Shown: piece by piece, positions 1 through 8,403 of the stretch
Layout: every line of letters begins with the position of its first letter
Position numbering within the stretch: the stretch's first letter is position 1
From: Lentisphaerota bacterium
GTDB taxonomy: Bacteria > Verrucomicrobiota > Kiritimatiellia > UBA8416 > JAIOPI01
Assembly: GCA_021413965.1 (NCBI GenBank)
Contig: JAIOPI010000010.1
Coordinates: forward strand, 186,001-250,000
Direction of reading: 5' to 3'
Length of the DNA: 64,000 nucleotides
Position numbers and translations under genes: made by a program
The notes under the pieces: generated by a model
Database searches by the model: none
Told to the model about the DNA's origin: nothing
What the model saw: only the letters and a program-made list of their open reading frames with translations

Positions 1-2
1 TC

Positions 3-473
3 GAGGCCCAGCGACTGGCCGACCGCAAGGAAGCCATCTTCCGCGAAATCGTCCAGGAAACCGGCCTGGAAGCCCTGCCCGGCATCCGCCGCCTGCTCGA
101 TGATCTCTTTGCGCGCGATGTCCCTTGCGCCATCGCCTCTTCCACGCCGCGCGAGAACCTGGATTGCGCACTCGATCTGCTCGGCCTCCACGACCGCTTC
201 GCCCACATCGTGGCGTCGGAGGACGTCCGAATCGGAAAGCCCGACCCCGAAGTCTTCCTCAAGGCGGCGGCAGGCCTCGGCGCCGAGCCGCGCCATTGCG
301 TCGTCATCGAGGACGCGCATGTCGGCATCGCGGCCGGCAAGCAAGCCGGCATGACCGTCGTCGCCGTCGCCACCACGCACCCCGCGGACTCCCTCCGCGC
401 CGCCGACCACGTCGTGAAATCGCTCGAATCCGTCACGGTCGACAACCTCCTGGCGTGGCGCCAGGGCGCCTAG
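3..473 (+). CDS. HAD-superfamily hydrolase, 5'-truncated by window edge
   Basis: The frame is open from base 3, so the N-terminus, including the nucleophile Asp motif, lies outside the window. What remains is the cap tail and the second half of the Rossmann core: a Ser/Thr motif around 'AIASSTPRENL', the Lys motif 'GKPDPEVFLKAA' and the acidic motif 'CVVIEDAHVGIAAGKQAGM'. These are in the order typical of the beta-phosphoglucomutase/phosphatase-like HAD subgroup, which carries out phosphoryl transfer on small phosphorylated metabolites in the cytoplasm. The substrate cannot be read from this fragment. The 3' end is intact, with a TAG stop. The next gene is about 100 bp downstream on the same strand, across a palindromic repeat, so they are probably not tightly coupled. 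Confidence 0.85.
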   Translation, partial: EAQRLADRKEAIFREIVQETGLEALPGIRRLLDDLFARDVPCAIASSTPRENLDCALDLLGLHDRFAHIVASEDVRIGKPDPEVFLKAAAGLGAEPRHCVVIEDAHVGIAAGKQAGMTVVAVATTHPADSLRAADHVVKSLESVTVDNLLAWRQGA

Positions 474-495
474 CCCCGCCGCTTCGATCAAGGTG

Positions 496-518
496 GTCCG
501 CGACCTCCGGGCGCGGAC
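496..518. repeat. Short palindrome, family B copy 1
   Basis: A perfect 7-bp stem (496-502 pairing with 512-518) encloses a 9-base loop, acctccggg. The same loop with a stem changed at one base pair (T/A to C/G) recurs at 36782-36804, so this is an interspersed structured repeat rather than a chance hairpin. It lies between the HAD hydrolase and the C45 peptidase genes. No T-tract follows, so it does not look like a rho-independent terminator. Confidence 0.6.
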
Positions 519-572
519 GGCCCAGCCTAAACCCGTTGCGCTCGCCGGCGGTGACCCTCTATCATTCACGGC

Positions 573-1616
573 ATGAAGCAACTCCTGACGAGCGAGCACA
601 CGATGGTCGAACTGGCCGGCTCCCCGCGCACCTGCGGGCGCCAGTACGGCGACGCCATGGCCGAGCGCATGGAAGCCTTCCTGCATGCGGAAGTGACGCC
701 CGACGCCCAGCGCCTCCGCTATGCCGCGCGCTGCTGGGACGTCCTCCGCCGCTGGGATCCGGCGGTCGTCCAGTTTATCCATGGACTTGCCGAAGGCTCC
801 GGGCTCTCGCTCGTCCAGGTCACGCTTCTGCTGCTGCACGAAGAAGTGGAACATCTCAAGCACTGCACCGCCATTGGCGCCACGGGCGCCGCCACGCGCG
901 ACGGCGCCCCCATCATCGGCCAGAACTGGGACTGGCTCTCGCATCTTTATCCCTGGTCGCATCTGACGCGCCTGAAGATCAACGGCCAGCCCCGCGCCCT
1001 GTTCTATTCCTACCCGGGGCTCTGGGCCGGCGCCGGCCTGAACGATTACGGGCTGTCCTTCTGCTGGACCAGCGGCGGCGTGTGGCCCAAGGTGAAACCC
1101 AAGGTCGGCATCCCCAGCTACGCACTCATCGCCGGGCTCCTCGCGCGCCGCAGCTGCGCCGAGGCGCTCACGCTGCTGCGCCGCACGCGCAACGCCGGCG
1201 CGTTCATCTTCATGCTCGCCGACGTCAAAGGGGCCCTCGTGGTCGTCGAGGGCGTCCCCCACAAGATCGAGATCATGCCGGTCCACGACATCGCCACCCG
1301 CGCCACCTACTTCGAGAGCCCGCGCATGTGCCGGCTGTCCCGGCAGGATCTGACCAGCAAGCCCGTGAACCCGCAGTTCCGCGGCGAGCGGATCGCCGCC
1401 ATGGCCCGCCGCGACGCGGGCCACATCGACGCCGCACGCGTGGAATCCTATCTGCGCGACGAGAGGGAAACGTCGGTCAGGAGCGTCTGCTGCCAGCCCA
1501 AGGATGATTTCCGGTGGATGACGCTCGACAGCTTCTACATGCTGCCCCGCCTGCGCGAGTTCTGGATCGCCCGCGGCTCCCCCCGCCGCCACGCCTTCCG
1601 CCGCTACGAGGTGTGA
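573..1616 (+). CDS. C45-family peptidase / acyl-CoA:6-APA acyltransferase-like Ntn hydrolase
   Basis: This 347-residue protein resembles peptidase family C45 (acyl-CoA:6-aminopenicillanate acyltransferase-like, N-terminal nucleophile fold). The diagnostic stretch is 'HCTAIGATGAATRDGAPIIG' followed by QNWDW, with the probable nucleophile at Cys98. The N-terminal 'GSPRTCGRQYGDAM' is the helix that precedes the nucleophile in this family. In Ntn hydrolases the enzyme cleaves itself before the nucleophile and then acts on amide bonds; the real substrate of most bacterial members is unknown. No signal peptide is visible. No strong Shine-Dalgarno precedes ATG 573; ATG 603 is an alternative. The gene stands alone, flanked by palindromic repeats on both sides. 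Confidence 0.8.
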   Translation: MKQLLTSEHTMVELAGSPRTCGRQYGDAMAERMEAFLHAEVTPDAQRLRYAARCWDVLRRWDPAVVQFIHGLAEGSGLSLVQVTLLLLHEEVEHLKHCTAIGATGAATRDGAPIIGQNWDWLSHLYPWSHLTRLKINGQPRALFYSYPGLWAGAGLNDYGLSFCWTSGGVWPKVKPKVGIPSYALIAGLLARRSCAEALTLLRRTRNAGAFIFMLADVKGALVVVEGVPHKIEIMPVHDIATRATYFESPRMCRLSRQDLTSKPVNPQFRGERIAAMARRDAGHIDAARVESYLRDERETSVRSVCCQPKDDFRWMTLDSFYMLPRLREFWIARGSPRRHAFRRYEV

Positions 1617-1961
1617 ACCGGAACGCGCCAGCGGGCCTTCGTCCGCGCCCCTCAGCCCTGCCCTCCCTCCTCGGTGGGGAGGGGAGGCGCAACGACGGCA
1701 TCACACTGCACGATTCCGGCTAGACACCCACCCCGCCCTGCGGGCACCCCTCCGGTGGAGGGGACCAGGCACTCAGGCTCTATCGAAGATCCCCTCCCTG
1801 GTAGGGGTGCCCGCAGGGCGGGGTGGGTGCCGCCTCACACATCACATTCACGTTTTCTCGCCCCTCGCCTTCGAAACTCACCAGCGCCCCGCGGCGGAGT
1901 GCGTTTGATACACAACGGCTCGCATTGACCCGCGTCGCCATTGTCCGCATGATAGCGCCCC
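1617..1961. other. Intergenic region with two GC-rich hairpins, no gene seen
   Basis: No credible coding sequence is visible between the C45 peptidase and the URO-D family gene. It contains a G/C hairpin at about 1661-1690 and the large family A inverted repeat at 1725-1829. The last ~120 bases before 1962 are less structured and would have to hold the promoter of the URO-D gene; I do not see convincing -35/-10 boxes. Confidence 0.5.
1725..1829. repeat. Large inverted repeat, family A copy 1 (REP-like)
   Basis: Bases 1725-1751 are the exact reverse complement of 1803-1829: a perfect 27-bp stem, all C/G-rich, around a ~51-base centre that itself contains the hairpin ccctccggtggagggg. The right half (1788-1830) is matched closely by a second copy at 30207-30250. 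Its location between genes and its recurrence are typical of REP-like extragenic palindromes spread by a transposase elsewhere in the genome. Confidence 0.8.
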
Positions 1962-3170
1962 ATGAATTCACGCGAACGCATCCTGCGGGCCATCAATCAC
2001 GAACCGGTCGACCGGGTCCCCGTTGACTTTGGCGGAACCCGCCAGAGCGGCATTGCCGTCACGGCCTACGCCCGCCTGCGCCAGCACCTCCGCCTGTCCT
2101 CGTCCCATCCCCCGCGCGTGTTCGACGTGTACCAGATGCTCGCCGAGGTCGAGGCCGACGTCGCGCAGCGCTGCGGCGCGGACTGCGTCGGCCTCTACCG
2201 TCCCGCCGTGGCCTTCGGCATCCGTACGACCGGCGGCTGGAAACCCTTCACGCTGTTTGACGGCACACGCGTCGACGTGCCCGACGAGTTCAACCCCGTC
2301 ACCGAACCCACGGGCGATCTCGCCATCCTCCGCGACGGCCAGCCGATCGCGCGCATGCCCAACGGCGGATTCTACTTCGACCGCACCGAGACGCATCCTG
2401 GCGCGCAACACGTGGACGTGGCCAGCTACGCGCCGCCGCGCCTCACGACCGAAGAGCTCGATCACTACGCCGTGATGTCACGCCGGCTGCACGAGGGCAC
2501 GGATAAGGCCATCGTTGCACCGCTGGGCCCGCCCCACGAACTGTTCTACGGGCTGGGCCAGGGCGATTTTTCCGCCTGGATGGTCACCTTCGCCACGGAA
2601 CCCGACTACGTCCACGCGCTGTACGACAAGCTCGTCGACGTGTGGCTCCAGAACCTGTCGGACCTGCATACTGCCGTCGGGAATCGCATTCAGGTCCTTC
2701 AGTTCTGCGACGATTTCGGCACCCAGCATGCGCCCTTTCTCTCCACGCCCATGTTTCGTGAACTCTTGCTGCCCGCCTACCGCCGCGGGCTCGACTGGAT
2801 TCACCGCCACACGAACTGGAAAGTCCTGCTGCACTCGGACGGCGCCATCTTCCCGCTCATTCCCGCGCTGATCGAGATGGGCGTCGACATCCTGAACCCG
2901 GTGCAGACGACGGCCACGGGCATGGATCCCACGCGGCTGAAGGATGCCTTCGGGGACAAGTTGGTTTTCTGGGGCGGGGCCTGCGACTGCCAAGGCACGC
3001 TGACCACCGCCACGCCCGCCGAGGTCTCCACGGAAGTCCGCCGCAACCTGGACGTCTTCATGCGCGACCGCACCGGTTTCGTCTGCGCGTCCGTGCACAA
3101 CATTCAGGCCAACGTGCCGCCGGAAAACATCCTCGCGCTCTTCGAGGCCGCGCAGGCGTGGAAGGGGTAG
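1962..3170 (+). CDS. Uroporphyrinogen decarboxylase (URO-D) family protein
   Basis: This 402-residue protein opens with 'MNSRERILRAINHEPVDRVP', a typical start of the URO-D/MtaA/CmuA family found in anaerobes and PVC bacteria. The C-terminal half shows the barrel-like pattern of the family: 'FCDDFGTQ', 'LLHSDGAIFPLIPALIEMGV' and 'LNPVQTTATGMDP'. It is longer than, and differs from, true HemE at the substrate site, so it is more likely one of the corrinoid/methyl-transfer or otherwise uncharacterised URO-D-fold proteins than the haem biosynthesis enzyme. It is cytoplasmic, with no signal or membrane segments. No corrinoid protein gene sits next to it, so the substrate is unknown. Confidence 0.85.
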   Translation: MNSRERILRAINHEPVDRVPVDFGGTRQSGIAVTAYARLRQHLRLSSSHPPRVFDVYQMLAEVEADVAQRCGADCVGLYRPAVAFGIRTTGGWKPFTLFDGTRVDVPDEFNPVTEPTGDLAILRDGQPIARMPNGGFYFDRTETHPGAQHVDVASYAPPRLTTEELDHYAVMSRRLHEGTDKAIVAPLGPPHELFYGLGQGDFSAWMVTFATEPDYVHALYDKLVDVWLQNLSDLHTAVGNRIQVLQFCDDFGTQHAPFLSTPMFRELLLPAYRRGLDWIHRHTNWKVLLHSDGAIFPLIPALIEMGVDILNPVQTTATGMDPTRLKDAFGDKLVFWGGACDCQGTLTTATPAEVSTEVRRNLDVFMRDRTGFVCASVHNIQANVPPENILALFEAAQAWKG

Positions 3171-3261
3171 ACCGCGGCGTTCCCCTCCGCGTGATGATCC
3201 GCAACTGGAGCCGGCGGTCCCCGCCGGTCACCCACGTGCGGTCCCCGCTCCCCTCTCCCCC

Positions 3262-3924
3262 TCACCCCGTGACCGCCGTCTCCACCTCGGTCGCGGCGGC
3301 GTAGGTGGCGAGCCGCTCCGCCAGCCAGCGCACGGCATCCTCCAGCCCCGTGCGGCCGCCGTAGGCGTTGATCACGTACAGCAACCGGCGGGTTTCAAGC
3401 GAGAGCTTGGTGCGCTCGGAATCGCTCGTCGGCGTGCCGATGGCGGCCGTCGCGTCGCGCAGCACGGGCAGCCCCGCAATGTTCAGGACGCCTCGCCCGA
3501 TGCCCTCGTAGGGCTCGCCCTCGCGGCCGATACCCCAGCACAACGGTCCCACGGCCTTGGCAAGATCGAAAGCCCCGATCGAATAGCCAGTCTTGAGCGA
3601 AGCGAAGTTGACGAGGTCCACGAGCGTCGAGACGCGGTAGAGCGGCTTGCCCTGCAGGATGCGGCGGCGCAGCGCCTCGGCGGATGGCCGGTAGCGATTC
3701 GGATCCTTGCCGCAGCGCTTGTAGGCCTCGCGCGTCACCACGATCTGCGGGTGGCGGTTCGCATCCTCCACGGAAACGGTTTCCTGAAGGGTGCGGCACA
3801 GCGTGTCGATCTCCACCCACAGCGCGTCGTGGGTCGGCGTGTTGTTGACGCTGGCCTCGATCAGGCCGAGACAGAACTTCGGACAGCGCGCGCGCAGGTC
3901 ATCCCCGACTTGAATGGTGATCAT
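3262..3924 (-). CDS. B3/B4 (tRNA-binding) domain protein
   Basis: A stand-alone B3/B4 domain protein of 220 residues from ATG 3924 ('MITIQVGDDLRARCPKFC'). The B3/B4 fold is the editing-like module of phenylalanyl-tRNA synthetase beta chain; free-standing copies are common in bacteria and their role is not settled. Family features visible are the N-terminal beta strand, 'EAYKRCGKDPNRYRPSAEAL', 'VDLVNFASLKTGYSIGAFDL' and the C-terminal 'LYVINAYGGRTG'. The frame stays open upstream to ATG 3960, but the extra 12 residues are not family-like. The gene is convergent with the URO-D gene and separated from it by about 90 bp. Confidence 0.8.
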   Translation of the reverse strand: MITIQVGDDLRARCPKFCLGLIEASVNNTPTHDALWVEIDTLCRTLQETVSVEDANRHPQIVVTREAYKRCGKDPNRYRPSAEALRRRILQGKPLYRVSTLVDLVNFASLKTGYSIGAFDLAKAVGPLCWGIGREGEPYEGIGRGVLNIAGLPVLRDATAAIGTPTSDSERTKLSLETRRLLYVINAYGGRTGLEDAVRWLAERLATYAAATEVETAVTG

Positions 3925-4015
3925 GCGGGCCAGCATGCCGGTCTGCCCTCGCGCGGTCAAGCCGCCCGAGTGCTCCTCTGTCGTCCAGGCTTCCGCTGGT
4001 TACGTGTCGGAGGGC

Positions 4016-4133
4016 GCTCCCGCCGAGGCGCAGAGAAGCGGAACGTTCAACCCGCGCGTCACAGCCCGAACCGGCCTCTCACCGGTTCAGGCAGGGGCGC
4101 CCCCCTTCCTCGCCTCGGCGCCTCGGCGGGAGC
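4016..4133. repeat. Inverted repeat, family C
   Basis: Two 20-base arms, 4016-4035 and 4114-4133, are reverse complements at 19 of 20 positions (gctcccgccgaggcgcagag and its partner ctcggcgcctcggcgggagc). The ~78-base centre is non-coding. It lies in the long gap between the B3/B4 gene and the ABC exporter pair. The size suggests a small non-autonomous mobile element or a strong transcript structure; no transposase is present. Confidence 0.65.
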
Positions 4134-4271
4134 ATCCGAACCGCCCCCCTCGCCACTCGCCCAAGGCACACCGCCCCCTGTTCGTTTCTGCGCGTGCGGG
4201 TACAAAAAGGGACAGGCAGGATCTCCTGCGTGGAGCATCCCGAAGGTGCCCATTCCCCACCGATGGAAGTC

Positions 4272-4379
4272 CTATACGAGCACACTTCGCAGCAGGGTAA
4301 TGATTCCCCACCACATCAACAACGCCGCGCCAAGAATGGCGCCGTAGGTCATGACGTGGGCGACTGCATACCTGTACAT
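4272..4379 (-). CDS. Putative 35-residue single-pass membrane peptide
   Basis: The open frame starts at ATG 4379 with a purine-rich stretch (GGGAAAGAAG) 8-10 bases upstream. The product is almost entirely one hydrophobic helix: 'MTYGAILGAALLMWWGIITL' preceded by a short tyrosine/histidine-containing segment and followed by 'LRSVLV'. Such tiny membrane proteins are often accessory subunits or stress peptides. No family is recognised. It is encoded opposite to, and about 270 bp upstream of, the ABC exporter genes. With a sequence this short, coding status is a guess based on RBS and hydrophobicity. Confidence 0.35.
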   Translation of the reverse strand: MYRYAVAHVMTYGAILGAALLMWWGIITLLRSVLV

Positions 4380-4651
4380 GGCTGACCGCTTCTTTCCCGG
4401 CCGCGCTGTCCCGCCTGGCGGGCACCGCCACCGCTTGTCCAATACCGAGGGTAACGGACATATAGCACCGTCCGTGCCATGTTCGACCCGCGCCCGCGAC
4501 TTGTGCCATTCTTTGCAGGGCCACGACCCCGCCATCACAAAAAAGACTTTCCAACCATGGCCGCTCTGCGCAGAGTGACCGGAACCCTGATGCGGCGCGC
4601 ACGCGCCCCACAGGCAACGTACCGCAACCCCGTGGGGACTCGTCGTCGTCC
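4380..4651. promoter_or_regulatory. Putative promoter region of the ABC exporter pair
   Basis: This is the space between the small membrane peptide (minus strand) and the first ABC gene (plus strand). A loosely -10-like tatagc lies at 4461-4466, with ttgtcc at 4435-4440, but the 20-bp spacing is poor. I see no clear operator. It must carry the start signals of one or both divergent units. Confidence 0.25.
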
Positions 4652-6601
4652 ATGCCGAACGCAGCTGAGAACGCGTCCACGCCTCCCCCGCAGACGACCA
4701 CGCAATGGGCGCTGATCCGGCGCCTGCTGGGCATGGTCTGGCGCTACCGCTGGCACTGCTTCGGCGTCCTCGGCCTGCAGACGATGCTCATGGTCCTGGG
4801 CCTCGCGGGCTTGAGCCTGGTGGGCATCGGGGTTGACTACATCCGCTACGTGTACGGCCTGCACGCGGCCATGGGACCGGGCGCCGGCGTGCCCAAACCA
4901 CCGGAGTGGCCGCTGGGCATCGCGCCCCCCGCCGACTGGAGCACGGCCACGGTCGTCTTCTCCATTGCCGGCGCCATCCTGCTCATGGCGGCCCTGCGGT
5001 CCGTGCTGAACTATCAATACAGCGTGACCGCCGCGCGCCTCGTGCAGGCCAAGGTCGTGGTCGATCTGCGCGCGGCGGTCTACGAGAAACTGCAGCGGCT
5101 GAGCTTTCGGTTCTTCGACGAGCACGCCAGCGGGTCCATCATCAACCGCGTGACGGGCGACGTGCAGATGGTCCGCATGTTCGTGGACCAGGTGGTGATG
5201 CAGAGCATCATCATGGTGGTGTCGCTGCTCGTCTACCTGCTCTACATGCTGCAGATCCACGCGGGGCTGACGCTGGCCTGCCTCGCCACGACGCCGCTCA
5301 TCGGCGTGGCCACCAACTGGTTCTCGCGCCGGGTGCGACCGGCCTACCGGCGCAACCGGGAACTGATGGACGGCCTGATCCGCAGCCTCGCGGAGAACCT
5401 GCAGGGCGTGCAGGTCGTGAAGGGGTTCTACCGCCAGGAGGAGGAGATCGGGAAGTTCGCCGCCGCGAACCGCACGGTGCGGGAACAGCAGAACGCCATC
5501 TTCCGCGACGTGAGCTTCTACACGCCGCTCATCGGCTTTCTCTCCAACATCAACATCGCGGTCCTGCTCGGCTACGGCGGCTGCCTCGTCATTCGCTACG
5601 AACAGAGCCAGGACCTGGCCACGGCCCTGCGCGCCGGGCTCTCGATCGGCCAGTTCCTGGTGTTCTCCGGCCTGCTCCAGCAGTTTTCCGGGCAGGTCAA
5701 TGCCATCGCCTCCATCGCCAACAGCATGCAGCAGAGCCTGACCGGCGCCGAGCGCGTGTTCGAGATCCTCGACGCCCCCGTGGGCATCCAGACCGAGCCG
5801 GCGGCCGTGAAGCCGGAGCGAATCGCGGGCGAGGTGACCTTCGAGCGGGTGCGCTTCGGCTATCGGCGCGACGAACCCGTCCTGCGCGAGGTGAGCCTCC
5901 ACGTTGCGTCCGGCCAGTGCGTCGCCATCCTGGGCGCCACCGGCTCCGGCAAGAGCACGCTGCTCAGCTTGATCCCGCGCTTCTACGATCCGGACGCCGG
6001 AACCGTCCGCATCGACGGCCACGATGCGCGCCAGTTGGACCTGGACCTGCTGCGGCGCAGCGTGGGCGTGGTGTTTCAGGAAAGCTTCCTCTTCAGCAAC
6101 ACGGTCGCCGCCAACATCGCCTTCGGCCATCCGGAGGCCACGCGTGCGCAAATCGAGCATGCCGCGCGCCTCGCCTCTGCCGATCGATTCATTGCGGCGC
6201 TGCCCCAGGGATACGACACCATTCTCGCCGAAGGCGGCAACAGCCTCTCCGGCGGGCAGCGCCAGCGCCTGGCGATCGCCCGCGCCATCCTGCTCGAGCC
6301 CTCGATCCTCATCCTCGACGACCCCACCGCGGCCATCGACCCCGGGACGGAGGAGGAGATCCTGGTGGCCATGGAGCAGGCCATGCAGGGCCGGACCACC
6401 TTTCTCGTCACCCATCGCCTGAGCACCCTGCGGCGGGCGGACTGGATCCTCGTCCTCGCCGACGGGCAGATCGTGGAGTCCGGCACGCATGCGGACCTGA
6501 TGCAGCGCCAGGGCGAGTACTATGCCATGGCCCGCATTCAGACACCGGACGCCGACCGCGCGGCAAGCGCGCCCGCCGCTCCGGCGCAGGAGGCGTCATG
6601 A
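4652..6601 (+). CDS. ABC exporter half-transporter 1 (permease-ATPase), degenerate Walker B
   Basis: This 649-residue protein has an N-terminal six-helix type IV ABC exporter domain (roughly residues 15-340) and a C-terminal nucleotide-binding domain. Visible motifs are Walker A 'GATGSGKS' at 428-435, signature LSGGQ at 532-536 and Walker B ILILDD. Residue 557 after the Walker B Asp556 is Asp instead of the catalytic Glu ('LDDPTAAID'), followed by the H-loop 'VTHRLSTL'. This pattern is known from the catalytically impaired half of heterodimeric exporters such as TM287/288. The stop overlaps the next gene's start (ATGA), so the two are translationally coupled. It probably exports lipids, peptides or drugs across the inner membrane; the substrate cannot be told. 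Confidence 0.9.
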   Translation: MPNAAENASTPPPQTTTQWALIRRLLGMVWRYRWHCFGVLGLQTMLMVLGLAGLSLVGIGVDYIRYVYGLHAAMGPGAGVPKPPEWPLGIAPPADWSTATVVFSIAGAILLMAALRSVLNYQYSVTAARLVQAKVVVDLRAAVYEKLQRLSFRFFDEHASGSIINRVTGDVQMVRMFVDQVVMQSIIMVVSLLVYLLYMLQIHAGLTLACLATTPLIGVATNWFSRRVRPAYRRNRELMDGLIRSLAENLQGVQVVKGFYRQEEEIGKFAAANRTVREQQNAIFRDVSFYTPLIGFLSNINIAVLLGYGGCLVIRYEQSQDLATALRAGLSIGQFLVFSGLLQQFSGQVNAIASIANSMQQSLTGAERVFEILDAPVGIQTEPAAVKPERIAGEVTFERVRFGYRRDEPVLREVSLHVASGQCVAILGATGSGKSTLLSLIPRFYDPDAGTVRIDGHDARQLDLDLLRRSVGVVFQESFLFSNTVAANIAFGHPEATRAQIEHAARLASADRFIAALPQGYDTILAEGGNSLSGGQRQRLAIARAILLEPSILILDDPTAAIDPGTEEEILVAMEQAMQGRTTFLVTHRLSTLRRADWILVLADGQIVESGTHADLMQRQGEYYAMARIQTPDADRAASAPAAPAQEAS

Positions 6602-8403
6602 CCAGGCGCCGCCCGCTGCGCACGCTGACCGCCGCCCCCGGCGACGAGCAGGAAGCCGAGGCCCGGCCGCTGAGCCTCTCCTTGATCCGCCGCCTGTTCC
6701 GCTTCATGCGCCCCTACGCCGGCAAGCGCAACGCCTTGCTCGTGCTCGTCGCGTTCCGCGGCATCCAGCTGCCGTTCCTCGCCTGGGCCATTGCCAGCGT
6801 CATCGGCGGACCGGTTTCGAACCTCGACACGCACGGCGTGCTGCTGGGCACCCTCGGCTACCTGGCCCTCGCGGCATGCACGCAGTGGACCATGATGTAC
6901 CGCTCGCGCTTCGGGCTGCAGATCGGCGAGGCCGTGATCCACGACCTGCGCAACCGCATGTTCGAGCACCTGCAGCGCCTGCCCATGTCCTACTACAACC
7001 GCCACAAGGTGGGCCGCGTCATCAGCCGCTTCACGTCCGATGCGGAGGCCATGCGCGTCGGCATTCAGGACGTGCTGTTCGTGAGCCTGGTCAACGCGGG
7101 CCAGGCCCTGGTGGCCGCCGCCATCATGGCATGGCGCGACTGGGTGATGTTCCTGCTCGTCGCCGTGATGGCCCCGGTGCTGTGGGGGCTGAACCGCTAT
7201 TTCCGCGTGCGCCTGAGCAAGGCCTTCCGCGCCGTGCAGGAAAGCTTCAGCCGCGTGACCGCCACGCTGGCCGAATCCGTCACGGGCATCCGCGTGATCC
7301 AGGGCTTTGCGCGCGAAAAATACAACGCCGGCCTGTTCCACGAACTCGTGGCGGATCATTCGGAATACAACGTCGACACGGCGCGCTCCATGGGCGTGTT
7401 CATGCCGCTGCTGGAATTCAACACGCAGCTCTTTATCGCCCTGGTCGTGATGGTGGGCGGCTGGCGCGTCTTGCACGGCGCCGCGCAGGTGGACGATCTG
7501 TACCACTTCATCCTGCTGGCCCAGACCTTCTTCGGGCCCATGCAGGTGCTGGGGTCCCAGTACAGCCAGGCCCTGAGCGCCATGGCGGGCGCCGAGCGTG
7601 TCTTCGCCTTGCTCGATTCGACACCGGAAGCCGATCCGCCCGACGCGGTGGTGCCCGCCCGCATCAGCGGCCGCGTCGAGTTCCGCCACGTCAGCTTCGG
7701 CTATGACCCGGCGCGCCCGGTGCTGCACGACGTGAGCTTCACCGTCGAGCCAGGCCAGACGGTCGCGCTCGTGGGCCACACCGGCAGCGGCAAGACCACC
7801 ATCACCAACCTGATCGCGAAGTTCTACGCCCCCACCGCGGGCGACATCCTCGTGGACGGCGGCGACATCCGCACCATCCAGACCCGCGCGCTGCGGCGGC
7901 ACATGGGCATCGTCCAGCAGCAGAACTTCCTCTTCACCGGCACACTGCTCGACAACATGCGCTTCGGCAAGCCCGACGCGCTCGGCCTCGAAGTCATCAA
8001 GGCCGCCGAGGAAATGGACTGCCTCGACATCATCACCGACCTGCCCGACGGCATCATGACCGTGGTCGGCGAGGGCGGCAAAGGCATCAGCCTCGGCCAG
8101 CGTCAGCTGATCTGCTTCGCGCGCGCCCTGCTGGCCAACCCCAGCATCCTGATCCTCGACGAGGCCACCAGCGCCGTGGACACGGTCACCGAGGCCCGCA
8201 TCCAGGCCGCCCTGGCCAAGCTGCTGAGGGGGCGCACGAGCTTCGTTGTCGCCCACCGGCTGAGCACGGTCCGCCACGCGGATCTCGTGCTCGTGCTGGA
8301 GCGCGGCAGGATCGTCGAGCGCGGCACGCACGATAGCCTCGTGCAGCATGGCGGCGTCTACGCCGCCCTCTACCGCCAGTTCATCCGCGCGGCGACCGCT
8401 TGA
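6598..8403 (+). CDS. ABC exporter half-transporter 2 (permease-ATPase), canonical Walker B, altered signature
   Basis: This 601-residue protein starts at ATG 6598, inside the stop of the previous ABC gene. It has a membrane domain followed by an ATPase domain with Walker A 'GHTGSGKT' at 393-400 and a canonical Walker B plus Glu (Asp521-Glu522, 'ILDEATSAVD'). The signature reads ISLGQ at 497-501 instead of LSGGQ. A weakened signature here and the missing Glu in subunit 1 fall in the same composite nucleotide site, which is what a heterodimeric exporter with one degenerate and one active site shows. The last 23 bases overlap the convergent cupin gene. Confidence 0.9.
   Translation: MTRRRPLRTLTAAPGDEQEAEARPLSLSLIRRLFRFMRPYAGKRNALLVLVAFRGIQLPFLAWAIASVIGGPVSNLDTHGVLLGTLGYLALAACTQWTMMYRSRFGLQIGEAVIHDLRNRMFEHLQRLPMSYYNRHKVGRVISRFTSDAEAMRVGIQDVLFVSLVNAGQALVAAAIMAWRDWVMFLLVAVMAPVLWGLNRYFRVRLSKAFRAVQESFSRVTATLAESVTGIRVIQGFAREKYNAGLFHELVADHSEYNVDTARSMGVFMPLLEFNTQLFIALVVMVGGWRVLHGAAQVDDLYHFILLAQTFFGPMQVLGSQYSQALSAMAGAERVFALLDSTPEADPPDAVVPARISGRVEFRHVSFGYDPARPVLHDVSFTVEPGQTVALVGHTGSGKTTITNLIAKFYAPTAGDILVDGGDIRTIQTRALRRHMGIVQQQNFLFTGTLLDNMRFGKPDALGLEVIKAAEEMDCLDIITDLPDGIMTVVGEGGKGISLGQRQLICFARALLANPSILILDEATSAVDTVTEARIQAALAKLLRGRTSFVVAHRLSTVRHADLVLVLERGRIVERGTHDSLVQHGGVYAALYRQFIRAATA

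Noticed and set aside
125..1507. Plus-strand 460-codon frame over the HAD and C45 genes
   Set aside because: Spans two genes that have family motifs in other frames, and is Arg/Pro-rich without any motif.
4535..6490. Minus-strand 651-codon frame opposite the first ABC gene
   Set aside because: Antisense of a clear ABC exporter; composition is charged and repetitive as expected from codon-reversed GC-rich DNA. The same holds for 6538-8349 opposite the second ABC gene.
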